This document shows, in pieces, positions 1 through 7,450 of a stretch of DNA of 64,000 nucleotides. Position numbers and translations under genes: made by a program. Position 1 is the stretch's first letter; each line of letters begins with the position of its first letter. The notes below the pieces were generated by a model, which searched no databases, was not told where the DNA came from, and was given only the letters and a program-made list of their open reading frames with translations. The stretch is from assembly GCF_004917065.1 (NCBI RefSeq), contig NZ_SSYA01000003.1:186001-250000 (forward strand), written 5' to 3'. Origin of the DNA: Geomonas ferrireducens. GTDB taxonomy: Bacteria; Desulfobacterota; Desulfuromonadia; Geobacterales; Geobacteraceae.

Positions 1-1
1 C

Positions 2-385
2 GCCATCCGCCACGACTGCGACAGTTTCTCGACCCACCACGGGGTGAACGTCCGCTTTTCCGCCCATGGACTGGAAGGGGTGCGCCTCCCCCATGAGGGT
101 GAAATCACCCTGTACCGGGTATTCCAGGAGGCGCTGCATAACGTGGTGAAGCACGCGCGGGCAAGCGAGGTGGCCATAAGCCTCGTCGTTTCCCACCCGG
201 TGCTCAGGATGCGCATCACCGACAACGGCAGGGGATTCGATCCCGCTCGCGCGGTCCCCGCCGGAAAAGCGGGGCTCGGGCTCGTCGGCATGGCCGAGCG
301 GGTCGAGCTTTTAAACGGCTCCTTCGAGCTCACCTCCCGCCCCGGGAAGGGGACGCGTATCGCCGTGGAGATTCCCATCGCCTAG
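2..385 (+). CDS. sensor histidine kinase, C-terminal part (cut by window start)
   Basis: The reading frame is open from base 2, so the gene begins before the window; 127 residues are visible. They form a HATPase_c domain of the NarL/DegS-type kinase class: an N-box-like stretch EALHNVVKHARA, then a G1 box DNGRGFDP and a G2 box GLGLVGMAERV. The domain binds ATP and phosphorylates a His in the missing DHp domain. The NarL-type response regulator 41 bp downstream is the likely partner, so the two form a two-component system in one operon. The input signal cannot be told because the sensor half is outside the window. Confidence 0.9.
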   Translation, partial: AIRHDCDSFSTHHGVNVRFSAHGLEGVRLPHEGEITLYRVFQEALHNVVKHARASEVAISLVVSHPVLRMRITDNGRGFDPARAVPAGKAGLGLVGMAERVELLNGSFELTSRPGKGTRIAVEIPIA

Positions 386-426
386 CGCCCTCGCGGCGCC
401 GGCTTCAATTCGAGGAGGTTTTTTGC

Positions 427-1101
427 ATGGAAGGAAAAAGCAGGGTCATCATCGTTGACGATCACCCCCTGTTTCGTGAAGGGGTGAAGGGGCTTGTGGA
501 GCGAACCTCCGAGTACACCTGCATCGGTGAAGCGGGAAGCGGCGCCGAGGCGCTGGCGCTGGCCAGGGAGCTGAAACCCGAGCTCATGACCATGGACATC
601 TCGCTTCCAGATGTAAGCGGCATCGAGGCGGTGCGCCAGATCATGCGCGAGGTCCCGTCGGTGAAGATCCTCATGCTGAGCATGCATCCCAAATTCGAGT
701 ACGTGGCCGAGGCCCTGAGGGCCGGAGCGCGCGGCTACGTGATGAAAGAGGCGACCAGTACCCGACTAGTGGCCGCCATGGACGCCCTGCGGCGCGGCGA
801 GTACTTCCTGGACGGGCAGGTCTCGCAGGACATCGTGGCGAACCTGGGGAATTCCGGTCAGGGGGAAGCCACGGTGTGCGACGAACGGTACGCGCTTTTG
901 TCCCCCAGGGAGCAGCAGGTGATGCGACTGGTCGCCGAAGGCGGGGTGATACGACAGATAGCGTCGGATCTGGGGCTCAGCGTGAAGACGGTTGAGAACC
1001 ACCTCACAAACCTCATGAAGAAGCTCGATGTGCACAGCAGGATGGAACTCGTGCGCTATGCGGCGCGTCTTGGGGTTATCGATCTGGAGCAGTGGAAATA
1101 G
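427..1101 (+). CDS. NarL/FixJ-family response regulator
   Basis: This 224-residue transcription regulator has a receiver domain (about 5-122; acidic pair DD near 11-12, phospho-acceptor D in TMDISLPD, Lys in YVMKEAT) and a C-terminal LuxR-type helix-turn-helix (about 155-215, with SPREQQVMRLVAEG and LGLSVKTVENHLTNLMKKL). The receiver would be phosphorylated by the kinase upstream, promoting dimerisation and DNA binding. The start is supported by a GAGGAGG ribosome-binding site. The gene ends just before a hairpin shared with the convergent NHL gene. Target genes are unknown; the family often controls respiratory or stress genes. Confidence 0.93.
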   Translation: MEGKSRVIIVDDHPLFREGVKGLVERTSEYTCIGEAGSGAEALALARELKPELMTMDISLPDVSGIEAVRQIMREVPSVKILMLSMHPKFEYVAEALRAGARGYVMKEATSTRLVAAMDALRRGEYFLDGQVSQDIVANLGNSGQGEATVCDERYALLSPREQQVMRLVAEGGVIRQIASDLGLSVKTVENHLTNLMKKLDVHSRMELVRYAARLGVIDLEQWK

Positions 1102-1115
1102 GTAGGAAGTTAGAG

Positions 1116-1153
1116 GGCCCTGCCGGCAGAGGATGGTCGCTGCCGGCAGGGCC
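1116..1153. terminator. hairpin between convergent genes, probable bidirectional terminator
   Basis: A perfect 13-bp stem (1116-1128 with 1141-1153) and a 12-nt loop lie between the stops of the response regulator and the NHL lipoprotein gene. No good U-run follows on either strand, so the termination role rests on its position. Confidence 0.55.
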
Positions 1154-1163
1154 ATAGCGGTTG

Positions 1164-2381
1164 TTACAGCTTTGCGGTTGCGTCTTTCTTGCCCTGCTGA
1201 TCCTGCATTTCCTGCTGTCTCTTGCGTTCCTTGAGGATCTCCTGGGCCTTGTGCTCCCTTTCCTCCGCCGCCTTGCGGTATGCGGCATCGTAGTCGACCC
1301 CCTTCAGCTTGCCAAGCCCGTAGACCCCGATCTTGTTCTCGCCGAACTGGTTCGCCACGAAGATCACCTCGGAGAGTTCGAAGTCCTTCTGGGCCAGTTT
1401 CTGGAAATAGTCCAGATCCCTTTTGCTGATGGAGATGTCGCTGGGGAGGTTCATCCCCCCGACCGGAAGCTTCGCCGAGCCGAAGTAGCCCAACAGGCGC
1501 CCCTTGTCGCTGAAGATCTGCACGTTCTGGTGCCCGGAGTCGACCACGTAGACGTAGCCGTTCTCGTCCGTGGCAATCCCCTTCGGACGGGCGAACTGCC
1601 CCATGCCGTCGCCGAACTTGCCGAAGGTGCCGAGGAAGTGGCCGTCGCGGTCGTAGGAGGTCACCGTCCCCCTGCCGGCGTTGGTGACCCAGAGGACCCC
1701 TTTGTCGTCGAGGCTCATCCGGGTGGGGAGGCACAGGGACTGGTTCGGGTCGTCCATCTTTCCGATCTCGCGGATCTGCGCTCCCGTCATCGGGTTCAGC
1801 ACGCGGATCACGGATTTCCTCGTGTCGAGCACGTACAGGTTCTCGTCATCGACCGCGATGTCGGTCGGCGTGAAGCCTAAGTCCCCTCCGATGGATTTCA
1901 GGTACTCACCGTTGTTGTCGTAGATGAGGACCTCCTTGCGTTCGATGTCGGACGCGAACACGAAGCCCGTGCTGTCCACGGCAACGCCTACCGGTTTCTT
2001 CAGCTTGCCCATCCCGTCGTTCCCCTTTAGCTGTTCCATCTTCTTGTTGGGGAGGTCCACGACGAAGAGCTGACCGGCGATGTCGGTCACGTAGAGCTTG
2101 CCGTTTTTGGTGGTGATACCGCTGGGCTTTATGATCCTGCTCACCTTCTGCTCTTCCTGTTTGCCGAAAGAGACGAGCGACACCGTGTCGGCGGAGCTCC
2201 CTGTTACGTCGGCGGAGTTGCTGAAGCTGGTCAGGTACTGGAGCCTGGGAAGGTTCGGAGCGGGAGGGAAGAATACGGGGCCGTGGCTTTGCTGGGTCGG
2301 ACCGGTCGCACAGCCGGCGGTTAGGGTGAGAACGGAGGCAGCGAGGAGCGCTACTGCGGAACGAAAAAGACGACCATGCAT
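1164..2381 (-). CDS. NHL-repeat (6-bladed beta-propeller) lipoprotein
   Basis: The start at 2381 follows AGGAG by 8 bases and gives a 405-residue protein with a lipoprotein signal: a hydrophobic stretch ending in LTAGC, with Cys near residue 24. Upstream in-frame codons would place about 34 unlikely residues before the signal peptide. The body carries repeated NHL motifs (for example PVGVAVDSTGFVFASD, PKGIATDENGYVYVVD) expected to fold as a beta-propeller on the periplasmic or outer face of the envelope. A charged helical tail with KAAEEREHK and KERKRQQEMQ closes it. It lies 86 bp downstream of a tetraheme cytochrome gene in the same direction; NHL proteins next to c-type cytochromes are common in Geobacter, so a structural or partner role in extracellular electron transfer is an inference. 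Confidence 0.87.
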   Translation of the reverse strand: MHGRLFRSAVALLAASVLTLTAGCATGPTQQSHGPVFFPPAPNLPRLQYLTSFSNSADVTGSSADTVSLVSFGKQEEQKVSRIIKPSGITTKNGKLYVTDIAGQLFVVDLPNKKMEQLKGNDGMGKLKKPVGVAVDSTGFVFASDIERKEVLIYDNNGEYLKSIGGDLGFTPTDIAVDDENLYVLDTRKSVIRVLNPMTGAQIREIGKMDDPNQSLCLPTRMSLDDKGVLWVTNAGRGTVTSYDRDGHFLGTFGKFGDGMGQFARPKGIATDENGYVYVVDSGHQNVQIFSDKGRLLGYFGSAKLPVGGMNLPSDISISKRDLDYFQKLAQKDFELSEVIFVANQFGENKIGVYGLGKLKGVDYDAAYRKAAEEREHKAQEILKERKRQQEMQDQQGKKDATAKL

Positions 2382-2428
2382 GTCTTGTACTCCTGTTTCT
2401 GTGTTGCTGTTGCCTGCTTCTCTATTTT

Positions 2429-2458
2429 TACCGTCCCGGGGTCGCCCCCGGGACGGTA
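2429..2458 (-). other. strong intercistronic hairpin between cytochrome and NHL genes
   Basis: Two 13-base arms (2429-2441 and 2446-2458) pair perfectly around a 4-base loop. There is no U-run on the minus strand, so it is more likely an mRNA-stability or differential-expression element inside the operon than a full terminator. Confidence 0.5.
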
Positions 2459-2467
2459 GCCTGCTTG

Positions 2468-3172
2468 TTACTTGTCGTGGCACATCACGCAGAACTGCGA
2501 GTTCAGCTGCTTCTCGTAGAGGAACGCGGTGTCCTTGTTGTCCTTGTTGTGGACGTCGTGGCAGGAAGCGCAGGTCATGAGCATCTGCCCTTTGCCGTTG
2601 TTGAAGCCGAGGGTGGTGATCGCCTGGTTGTTGAGCGTGCTGTTGTTCGGGGCCTTCAGGTCAGCCCTGATGCCGGGGTCGGTGGTGTGGATGTTGGTCA
2701 GGTCGAACCCGATCGGGTGGTCGTTGGAGAGGTCGGAGAACTTGCCGATGGCGATGTCGCCGAAGCCGTCAGCGGTGATCTTGCCGCCCAGAGCGGTGCC
2801 GGTGTTGCCGTAGTGCTGGTCGACTGCGATGACGCCGTCATGGCAGCTCATGCAGAGGCGGCTCGGGCCTGCGAGCGGGTCGCCTGCGATGGTGCTGTTG
2901 AAGGTCACGGACTCGTACGGAGCGAAGCTCGTGTCAACGTTCACTTTGTGGGACCAGAGCGGGTTGTAGTCGAGCTCGGTAGCCTCGACCTTGTGGTGCG
3001 GGGTGTGGCAGAAGGCACAGACGCGGCCCTGGGAATCCGGTGCGGCACCAGAGAGCATGTTCATGTCGTGCTTGGAGCCGACTACCCCGCCGCCGTCGGC
3101 AGTGTAGCCGTAGGCGAGAGAGGCACCGAGGGTGAGACCGGCAATGGCGGTCAGGATGGTGATCTTCTTCAT
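2468..3172 (-). CDS. periplasmic tetraheme c-type cytochrome
   Basis: The 234-residue product begins with a Sec signal peptide (MKKITILTAIAGLTLGASLA, cleavage near AYG) and carries four CXXCH heme-attachment motifs: CAFCH, CMSCH, CASCH and, at the very C-terminus, CVMCH. Extra His residues (HTPHHK, SNDHPIG, HDVHN) can serve as distal ligands. It should be exported, matured by the cytochrome c machinery and carry electrons in the periplasm or at the outer membrane. The start at 3172 follows GGAGG by 11 bases; a longer reading frame upstream lacks a signal peptide at its N-terminus. A sigma-54-type promoter candidate lies about 120 bp upstream, and the NHL lipoprotein gene follows. Confidence 0.93.
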   Translation of the reverse strand: MKKITILTAIAGLTLGASLAYGYTADGGGVVGSKHDMNMLSGAAPDSQGRVCAFCHTPHHKVEATELDYNPLWSHKVNVDTSFAPYESVTFNSTIAGDPLAGPSRLCMSCHDGVIAVDQHYGNTGTALGGKITADGFGDIAIGKFSDLSNDHPIGFDLTNIHTTDPGIRADLKAPNNSTLNNQAITTLGFNNGKGQMLMTCASCHDVHNKDNKDTAFLYEKQLNSQFCVMCHDK

Positions 3173-3594
3173 AGAGAGTTTTCCTCCGTCTTTTTCATTG
3201 AATGTAGAAAAGTTTTCAGCTTGCCTACGCAATGCTGCGGCTCTCTTCCGCTGCACCTGCCGACATGCCTCCCCCCCAGGAGACGCGCCGGTTGCCAAGC
3301 GGGATGCAATGTTGGTGCCCGCATCATGCCGTTTTTGCAAGACTCGGTAACCACTGGTGTTTTCCCTTCGTGTGACGGGAGTCCCCGGGAAAGCCGGGGC
3401 GGTTGGGGGGGATTTGCCCCCATCACCCTCGGCGTTGTGGGTGAAATGTCTCACACGGATCGGTGCATCCCGCTTCCCTCAAACCCGTTTGCCCGACTGC
3501 GGCGGGGCTGATGGGGTACTTTCCTCAAGGCGGCACGGGTGGCAAGGTCCTTGCTGTCACGGGAGAGACTATTTAAGAATCCTCGGGAGGTGAC
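3173..3594. other. divergent intergenic region, cytochrome / Sel1 protein
   Basis: This 422-bp GC-rich spacer separates the divergent cytochrome and Sel1 genes. It holds the sigma-54 candidate (3305-3320), a small hairpin with arms 3383-3388 and 3394-3399 around GAAAG, and a G7 run. I saw no coding potential. I looked for a GEMM (cyclic dinucleotide) riboswitch, common before Geobacter cytochrome genes, and did not find its conserved core. Confidence 0.5.
3305..3320 (-). promoter_or_regulatory. candidate sigma-54 (RpoN) promoter of the cytochrome gene
   Basis: On the minus strand the sequence reads GGGCACCAACATTGCA, with the GG and GC doublets exactly 10 bases apart as in the -24/-12 consensus TGGCAC-N5-TTGCA. 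Transcription would begin near 3294, leaving a leader of roughly 120 nt. Confidence 0.5.
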
Positions 3595-4080
3595 ATGAAA
3601 CTTGTAACACTGGCGGCGGCAGCGCTTCTGGCGGCCCTGGCCGCGGCGCCTGCATGCGGGTACGACGGCGTCGACATAGTGCAGCTGAAAAAGCAGGCCG
3701 CGGCGGGAAGTGCCGAGGCCCAATCCCGTCTTGGTGTGCTCTACGCGACCGGGGTGGGGGTCCCCCGGGACGTGCAGGAGGCGGCGCACTGGTATCGGAA
3801 ATCGGCGGATCAGGGGTTCGTCCTCGGGCAGTACAACCTCGCCATGCTTTACCTGCGGGGGGAGGGGCTTGCGGAAGACCCGGTCAAGGGGCGCGAGCTC
3901 CTTTTGAAGGCGGCCGAGCAGTGGCTTCCCGCGGCCCAGTACGATCTCGGCGTTGCGTGTCTCTACGGCGTAGGCGGGGAGAAAAACCGGGACGAGGCGG
4001 AGAAATGGCTGCGCCGCGCCTCGACCCAGGGGTACCGCGCGGCGAAGAAGAAGCTCGAGGAGCTTGCCGACGCGCGCTAG
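3595..4080 (+). CDS. exported Sel1-repeat (TPR-like) protein
   Basis: This 161-residue protein has an Ala/Leu-rich signal peptide (about residues 1-22, ending near PACGYDG) followed by about three Sel1-like repeats of 36 residues, recognised by AQSRLGVLYATGVGV, GQYNLAMLYLRGEG and AQYDLGVACLYGVG. Such repeats form short alpha-solenoids that bind other proteins. The start follows GGGAGG by 4 bases. No partner can be named from context; the next gene is hgcA, 171 bp away. Confidence 0.88.
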   Translation: MKLVTLAAAALLAALAAAPACGYDGVDIVQLKKQAAAGSAEAQSRLGVLYATGVGVPRDVQEAAHWYRKSADQGFVLGQYNLAMLYLRGEGLAEDPVKGRELLLKAAEQWLPAAQYDLGVACLYGVGGEKNRDEAEKWLRRASTQGYRAAKKKLEELADAR

Positions 4081-4124
4081 TGGGAGAGATTTAACTTGCC
4101 TGCCTTTGTAAATGCCGCTAAGTA

Positions 4125-4165
4125 AATGGGGGGGATGGCCCGGTGCCGTTTTCCCCATTGCTTTT
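4125..4165 (+). terminator. weak hairpin after the Sel1 gene
   Basis: AATGGGG (4125-4131) can pair with CCCCATT (4153-4159), followed by GCTTTTA. It could end the Sel1 transcript before hgcA; the long loop makes it weak. Confidence 0.3.
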
Positions 4166-4251
4166 AGTGGCGGCATGAAGAGCGGGAGCGCGCATGACTG
4201 TTCGCCCCTGCAGGTAGCGCAGCCTGAGATTAGGGACACAAGGGTGTGCAT

Positions 4252-5412
4252 ATGAAGACGCGACAGTTCAAGAAGATCGAGTTGGCTGCTCCCAAGCGGG
4301 AAAAGGTCTGCACCCCTGCCCAGGACCCCGACGCCCCCCCTTGCTGAGGGCCGCGTACCTCCGCCGGTGGCGGAGAGATCACGGAAAAGGTGCCCGGGTT
4401 CGTGCGCTGGCTCAAGACTGGAGGAGGGCGTGTCCCGCAGGTCACCTCCCGCCTCACCCCGGCCGACCATCTGGGTGCCTGCAAGGCCCGCTGGGGCATC
4501 AACAGGATGCACTTCCTCGTTCCCCCCGGCCTCTACGCGGTGGGCGAGCCCGACGCACAGGCGCCGGTCGTGGTGACGGCGAACTACAAGATGACCTACG
4601 ACATCGTCCGGCGTACTCTTTCCGGGCGCAGCGTCTGGCTCCTCGTGCTGGAGACCTACGGGATCAACGTCTGGTGCGCGGCCGGTAAGGGGACCTTCGG
4701 CACCGGCGAACTGGTGCGGCGTATCGAGGCGGCCAGGCTAAGCGAGGTGGTCGGGCACCGGCGCCTCATCCTTCCCATCATGGGGGCGGCCGGCGTCTCG
4801 GCGCATCGGGTGAAAAAACAGAGCGGTTTCGAGGTGGCCTACGCCTGCGCCTACGCCGCCGACCTCCCCGAGTACCTGGACAACGGCCAGGTCACCACGC
4901 CTCGCATGCGCGAGCTCTCCTTCAACTGGTACGACCGACTGGTCCTGATACCGGTGGAACTGGTTCTCGTGGTGAAGTCGATCGCCCCGGTTGCGGCCCT
5001 CGTCTTCCTCGCCGGCTGGCTCCTCTTCGGGAGTGCCGCCGCAACCGCCGCGACCCTTGCCTTCCTGGGGGCGGTCTTCACCGGGGTGGCGGTCGGGCCG
5101 GCACTCCTTCCCCTGCTTCCCTCGCGCAGCTTCGCCGTCAAGGGGGCCTTTGCCGGGCTTGTCTACTGCGCCCTGCTCCACCTTTTTTGCGGGGGGAACG
5201 GGTGGGGGGTGACGACGACGCTGGCCGCTTTCCTCGCCCTGCCTGCGGTCTCCTCCTTCTACACCTTGAACTTCACCGGCTGCACCACCTACACCTCGAA
5301 ATCCGGGGTGAAAAAGGAGATGCGCCTGGGGCTTCCGGTCATGGCGGGGGCGCTTTGCGCCGCGCTCTTGGTCCTTATCGCCGGCCGGGTGCTCACCTGG
5401 GGGATGTCATGA
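4252..5412 (+). CDS. hgcA: HgcA, corrinoid membrane protein of mercury methylation; probable selenocysteine at codon 32
   Basis: HgcA transfers a methyl group from its corrinoid cofactor to Hg(II). The signature cap-helix motif INVWCAAGKGTFGTGEL is present; its Cys is the expected lower Co ligand. It is followed by a C-terminal membrane domain of about five hydrophobic helices. An ATG at 4252 with AAGGGTG 7 bases upstream opens a frame continuous with the hgcA body except for one TGA (4345-4347). Read through, the N-terminus has ...DPDAPPC-U-GPRTSAGGG..., giving 386 residues. A 7-bp hairpin with loop GGU starts 11 nt after the TGA, as a bacterial SECIS should. The conservative alternative is a GTG start at 4390 (340 residues), which has only a distant GGAG 14 bases upstream. 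HgcA identity is nearly certain; the selenocysteine is an inference. Confidence 0.93.
4345..4375 (+). promoter_or_regulatory. in-frame UGA plus SECIS-like hairpin in hgcA
   Basis: The UGA at 4345-4347 is followed by a perfect 7-bp stem (4359-4365 with 4369-4375) closing a GGU loop at 4366-4368, 18 nt after the UGA. A short spacer, a small apical loop and G in its first positions are the known marks of bacterial SECIS elements recognised by SelB. Confidence 0.65.
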
Positions 5413-5702
5413 AAGGATTCAGGTACCTGGCATCGGTGGTGACGCTCGAACTGAGCCCTCCGCTTTGCGTCGGCTGCGGCAGGTGCGTCGAGGTTTGTCC
5501 GCACCAGGTGTTCCGCATCGAGGAGAAAAAGGCGGCCCTTGCCGACCGCGACGCCTGCATGGAGTGCGGCGCCTGCGCCCTCAATTGCCCGACGTCCGCC
5601 ATCAAGGTGGACGCAGGGGTCGGGTGCGCGAGCGGCCTCATCAACGAGTGGCTGAGGGAGAAGAAGCTCCCCGGCTTGAAGGGGTCGGGTTGCTGCGAGT
5701 AG
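5409..5702 (+). CDS. hgcB: HgcB, 2[4Fe-4S] ferredoxin partner of HgcA
   Basis: This 97-residue ferredoxin overlaps the hgcA stop (ATGA), so the two are translationally coupled. It has two cluster motifs, CVGCGRCVEVCP and CMECGACALNCP; the second carries the ECGAC variant typical of HgcB. The extra C-terminal Cys pair (GCC, two residues from the end) matches the Cys tail thought to handle Hg(II). HgcB is the electron donor that reduces the HgcA corrinoid to Co(I) and may pass mercury to it. Length and order match known hgcAB pairs. Confidence 0.95.
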   Translation: MKGFRYLASVVTLELSPPLCVGCGRCVEVCPHQVFRIEEKKAALADRDACMECGACALNCPTSAIKVDAGVGCASGLINEWLREKKLPGLKGSGCCE

Positions 5703-5721
5703 CGGCGCCCCAGGCTCCGGC

Positions 5722-5749
5722 TTGACTATCCAAACCGGTCTGTTAAAAC
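5722..5749 (+). promoter_or_regulatory. candidate sigma-70 promoter of the DUF1540 gene
   Basis: TTGACT (5722-5727), 16 bases, TAAAAC (5744-5749), about 37 bp before the start codon. Confidence 0.4.
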
Positions 5750-5785
5750 TCCCCATGCGCGAAGGGGGCCGAAAGGAGACAGACT

Positions 5786-6082
5786 ATGGAAAAGCAGATG
5801 GTCAAGATCACTTCCTGCAACGTTACGCAGTGCGCCTACAACAAACACAATTCCTGCCACACGCTCGCCATCACCGTTGGCGGTCCCGGTGACACCTGCC
5901 CCGAGTGCGATACCTTCATGCAGGGCAGCCAGAAAGGGGGCATCATCGATGTCCAGGGGGGCATCGGGGCCTGCAAGGTGGAGACCTGCAGTTACAACCA
6001 GTCCCTCGAATGCACCGCCTCCGCTGTTGATGTCGGCATGCACGAATCGCATCCCGACTGCTTTACCTACAAACCTAAGTAA
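5786..6082 (+). CDS. DUF1540 Cys-rich protein (two repeats)
   Basis: The 98 residues hold two DUF1540 repeats, each with a leading Cys, C-x-YN and a later Cys: CNVTQCAYN...C...TCPEC (about 11-42) and CKVETCSYN...C...DC (about 63-92). With nine Cys in all it is expected to bind a metal, probably Zn or Fe. The function of the family is not known. The start follows AAAGGAG by 7 bases. Its position directly after hgcAB may be chance, since it has its own promoter candidate. Confidence 0.85.
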   Translation: MEKQMVKITSCNVTQCAYNKHNSCHTLAITVGGPGDTCPECDTFMQGSQKGGIIDVQGGIGACKVETCSYNQSLECTASAVDVGMHESHPDCFTYKPK

Positions 6083-6151
6083 CCATCGTCGCGGCGCTTC
6101 CACGTGAACCGGCCCCCTTCCGCATACCTATTGCAGCACGCGCCGCGATCG

Positions 6152-6180
6152 TTAGACTTTTCCCCGCCATCGTGTATCTT
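6152..6180 (+). promoter_or_regulatory. candidate sigma-70 promoter of the small ferredoxin gene
   Basis: TTAGAC (6152-6157), 17 bases, TATCTT (6175-6180), 40 bp before the start codon. Confidence 0.45.
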
Positions 6181-6219
6181 TTACCCGTTTTGATCATGGC
6201 AAGCGCGAGGGGGGAGACC

Positions 6220-6408
6220 ATGGGGAGCGAGCCGTACGTGGATCAGGAGATATGTATAGGATGCGGGCTTTGCGTCAGCATCGCGCCGGAGGTGTTCCGG
6301 CTGAACGAAAGCGGCGTCTCCGAGGTCTACGCCAATGACCCGGGGGAACGTGAGAAGGTACAGCAGGCGATAGACAGCTGCCCGGTCAACTGCATCAGCT
6401 GGCGCTAG
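6220..6408 (+). CDS. small monocluster [4Fe-4S] ferredoxin
   Basis: This 62-residue ferredoxin has CIGCGLC (three ligands) and a distant CPVNC supplying the fourth, with no second cluster motif. This arrangement and length match the small Fer4 ferredoxins that act as soluble electron carriers. The start at 6220 is chosen because GGGGGAG lies 3-9 bases upstream; an upstream ATG at 6172 would add a hydrophobic N-terminus not typical of the family and would overlap the promoter candidate. The gene lies 21 bp before a small unknown gene and probably shares its transcript. Confidence 0.87.
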   Translation: MGSEPYVDQEICIGCGLCVSIAPEVFRLNESGVSEVYANDPGEREKVQQAIDSCPVNCISWR

Positions 6409-6429
6409 GCACCGGGAGGGGAGGGGGCG

Positions 6430-6696
6430 ATGACGAACGAGCTGCGGGACGAGAGGCTGAGGGAGCTGGCCGAGAGCAACTACGTGATGCTGAAGCAGAC
6501 CTACTGCTCGATGCGGCAGCTCAAGGATCTGGTGGACCGGCTCCACGAGCGGTACCTCCAGCAGGGGACCACCTTCGAGATGGATGCGGTGAGCGCGCTC
6601 AAGCTGACCGCCGATGGCGCTTTCGAGGAACTGGAGCGTTACCTGCGCCCGGAATGCGACCCGGACAGCGCCGACGACAAGGCCCGGGCCGAATGA
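6430..6696 (+). CDS. small protein of unknown function
   Basis: I do not recognise this 88-residue protein. It is acidic and predicted helical, with a conserved-looking core (ESNYVMLKQTYCSMRQLKDLVDRL, given here only as residues 15-38) and an acidic tail. A very strong GGAGGGGAGGGGG leader supports its start. It lies 21 bp after the ferredoxin gene and just before a strong terminator, so it is the last gene of that transcript. Confidence 0.7.
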   Translation: MTNELRDERLRELAESNYVMLKQTYCSMRQLKDLVDRLHERYLQQGTTFEMDAVSALKLTADGAFEELERYLRPECDPDSADDKARAE

Positions 6697-6717
6697 GCAA
6701 GGCGCCCGTTTGCATGG

Positions 6718-6749
6718 AAAAAGCCCGCCGTTACGGCGGGCTTTTTTTT
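6718..6749. terminator. bidirectional Rho-independent terminator
   Basis: AAAAAGCCCGCCG (6718-6730), TTA loop, CGGCGGGCTTTTTT (6734 on), with an 8-T run on the plus strand and A5 on the other arm. It serves the 6430 gene and the convergent rubrerythrin-like gene. Confidence 0.92.
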
Positions 6750-6768
6750 GTCCTGAACCTTATTTTCG

Positions 6769-7248
6769 CTACAGCTCCCTTAGGTTGCTGAACTCGCCCC
6801 ATTCCAGGTAGGTCCTGGGCGTCTCCACGAAGGAGTAGATGTTCTCGATCTTCTCAAGATGCCGGCGCTCTTCCGCCGCCAGCACCTTGAGGGTCCTGCG
6901 GGTCTTCCGGTCGGGGGCCGCGGCCGCCAGTTCCTCGTAAAAGCGGATGTCCCGCTCTTCGTTTTCCACCGCGAAACGGTACAGGTTCGGATCCCGCTCG
7001 CACTCATCCAGGAGTTCACGCTGGCTGAGAAGCGGCCTAAAGCTGCAGGCTCCATGGTTGAGCCCCGTCACCGCTCCCCCTTCCATCCGTTTTTTCAGCC
7101 TCAACAGCCTGCTTTTGTGCTCCTCTTCCGAGGCGGCCAGCATGGAGAAGAGCATCTTCATCTCAGGCTCCATGGCCTCCTCCTTCAATCCCTCGTAATA
7201 TTCCCTCGTCTCTTCCTCTATCTTGATCGCGCAATCGAAAACGTTCAT
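6769..7248 (-). CDS. rubrerythrin-like / ferritin-like diiron protein
   Basis: The 159-residue product is a four-helix ferritin-like protein. It has paired Glu/His motifs in helices I-II (EEETREYYEGL and SEEEHKSRLLRL) and III-IV (NEERDIRFYEELA and EERRHLEKIE), which give the ExxH-type diiron ligands of the rubrerythrin group. It has no rubredoxin domain. Members remove peroxide or buffer iron under oxidative stress in anaerobes. The start at 7248 follows AGGAGG; a -10-like TATAAT sits at 7296-7301 on the minus strand. Which substrate it handles is not shown by the sequence. Confidence 0.85.
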   Translation of the reverse strand: MNVFDCAIKIEEETREYYEGLKEEAMEPEMKMLFSMLAASEEEHKSRLLRLKKRMEGGAVTGLNHGACSFRPLLSQRELLDECERDPNLYRFAVENEERDIRFYEELAAAAPDRKTRRTLKVLAAEERRHLEKIENIYSFVETPRTYLEWGEFSNLREL

Positions 7249-7450
7249 CGTGTTCCTCCTTTTGCCGTGACAGTGCTCCAACCTGTCCATGCTTAATTAT
7301 ACCAAAACGAGCGCGATTAATGATAGATCAACGGCCTGTTGTGAGATGAGGTAAACACGGTGGAAAAGCTGGCGTGATTGAGGTATCTTTGTCCTCCACC
7401 GCGGCCGTGGCCGCGCAAAAGAGCAATTGCATCATCGGGAGGTCCCTTTC

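Noticed and set aside
3173-3594. A cyclic-dinucleotide (GEMM) riboswitch before the cytochrome gene
   Set aside because: Both strands were read; the conserved ACGCAAAGCC-type core and paired stems were not found.
4252-4390. A sequencing error or nonsense mutation at the UGA in hgcA
   Set aside because: Possible, but the SECIS-like hairpin at the correct distance and loop makes a chance error less likely. Kept as the main alternative.
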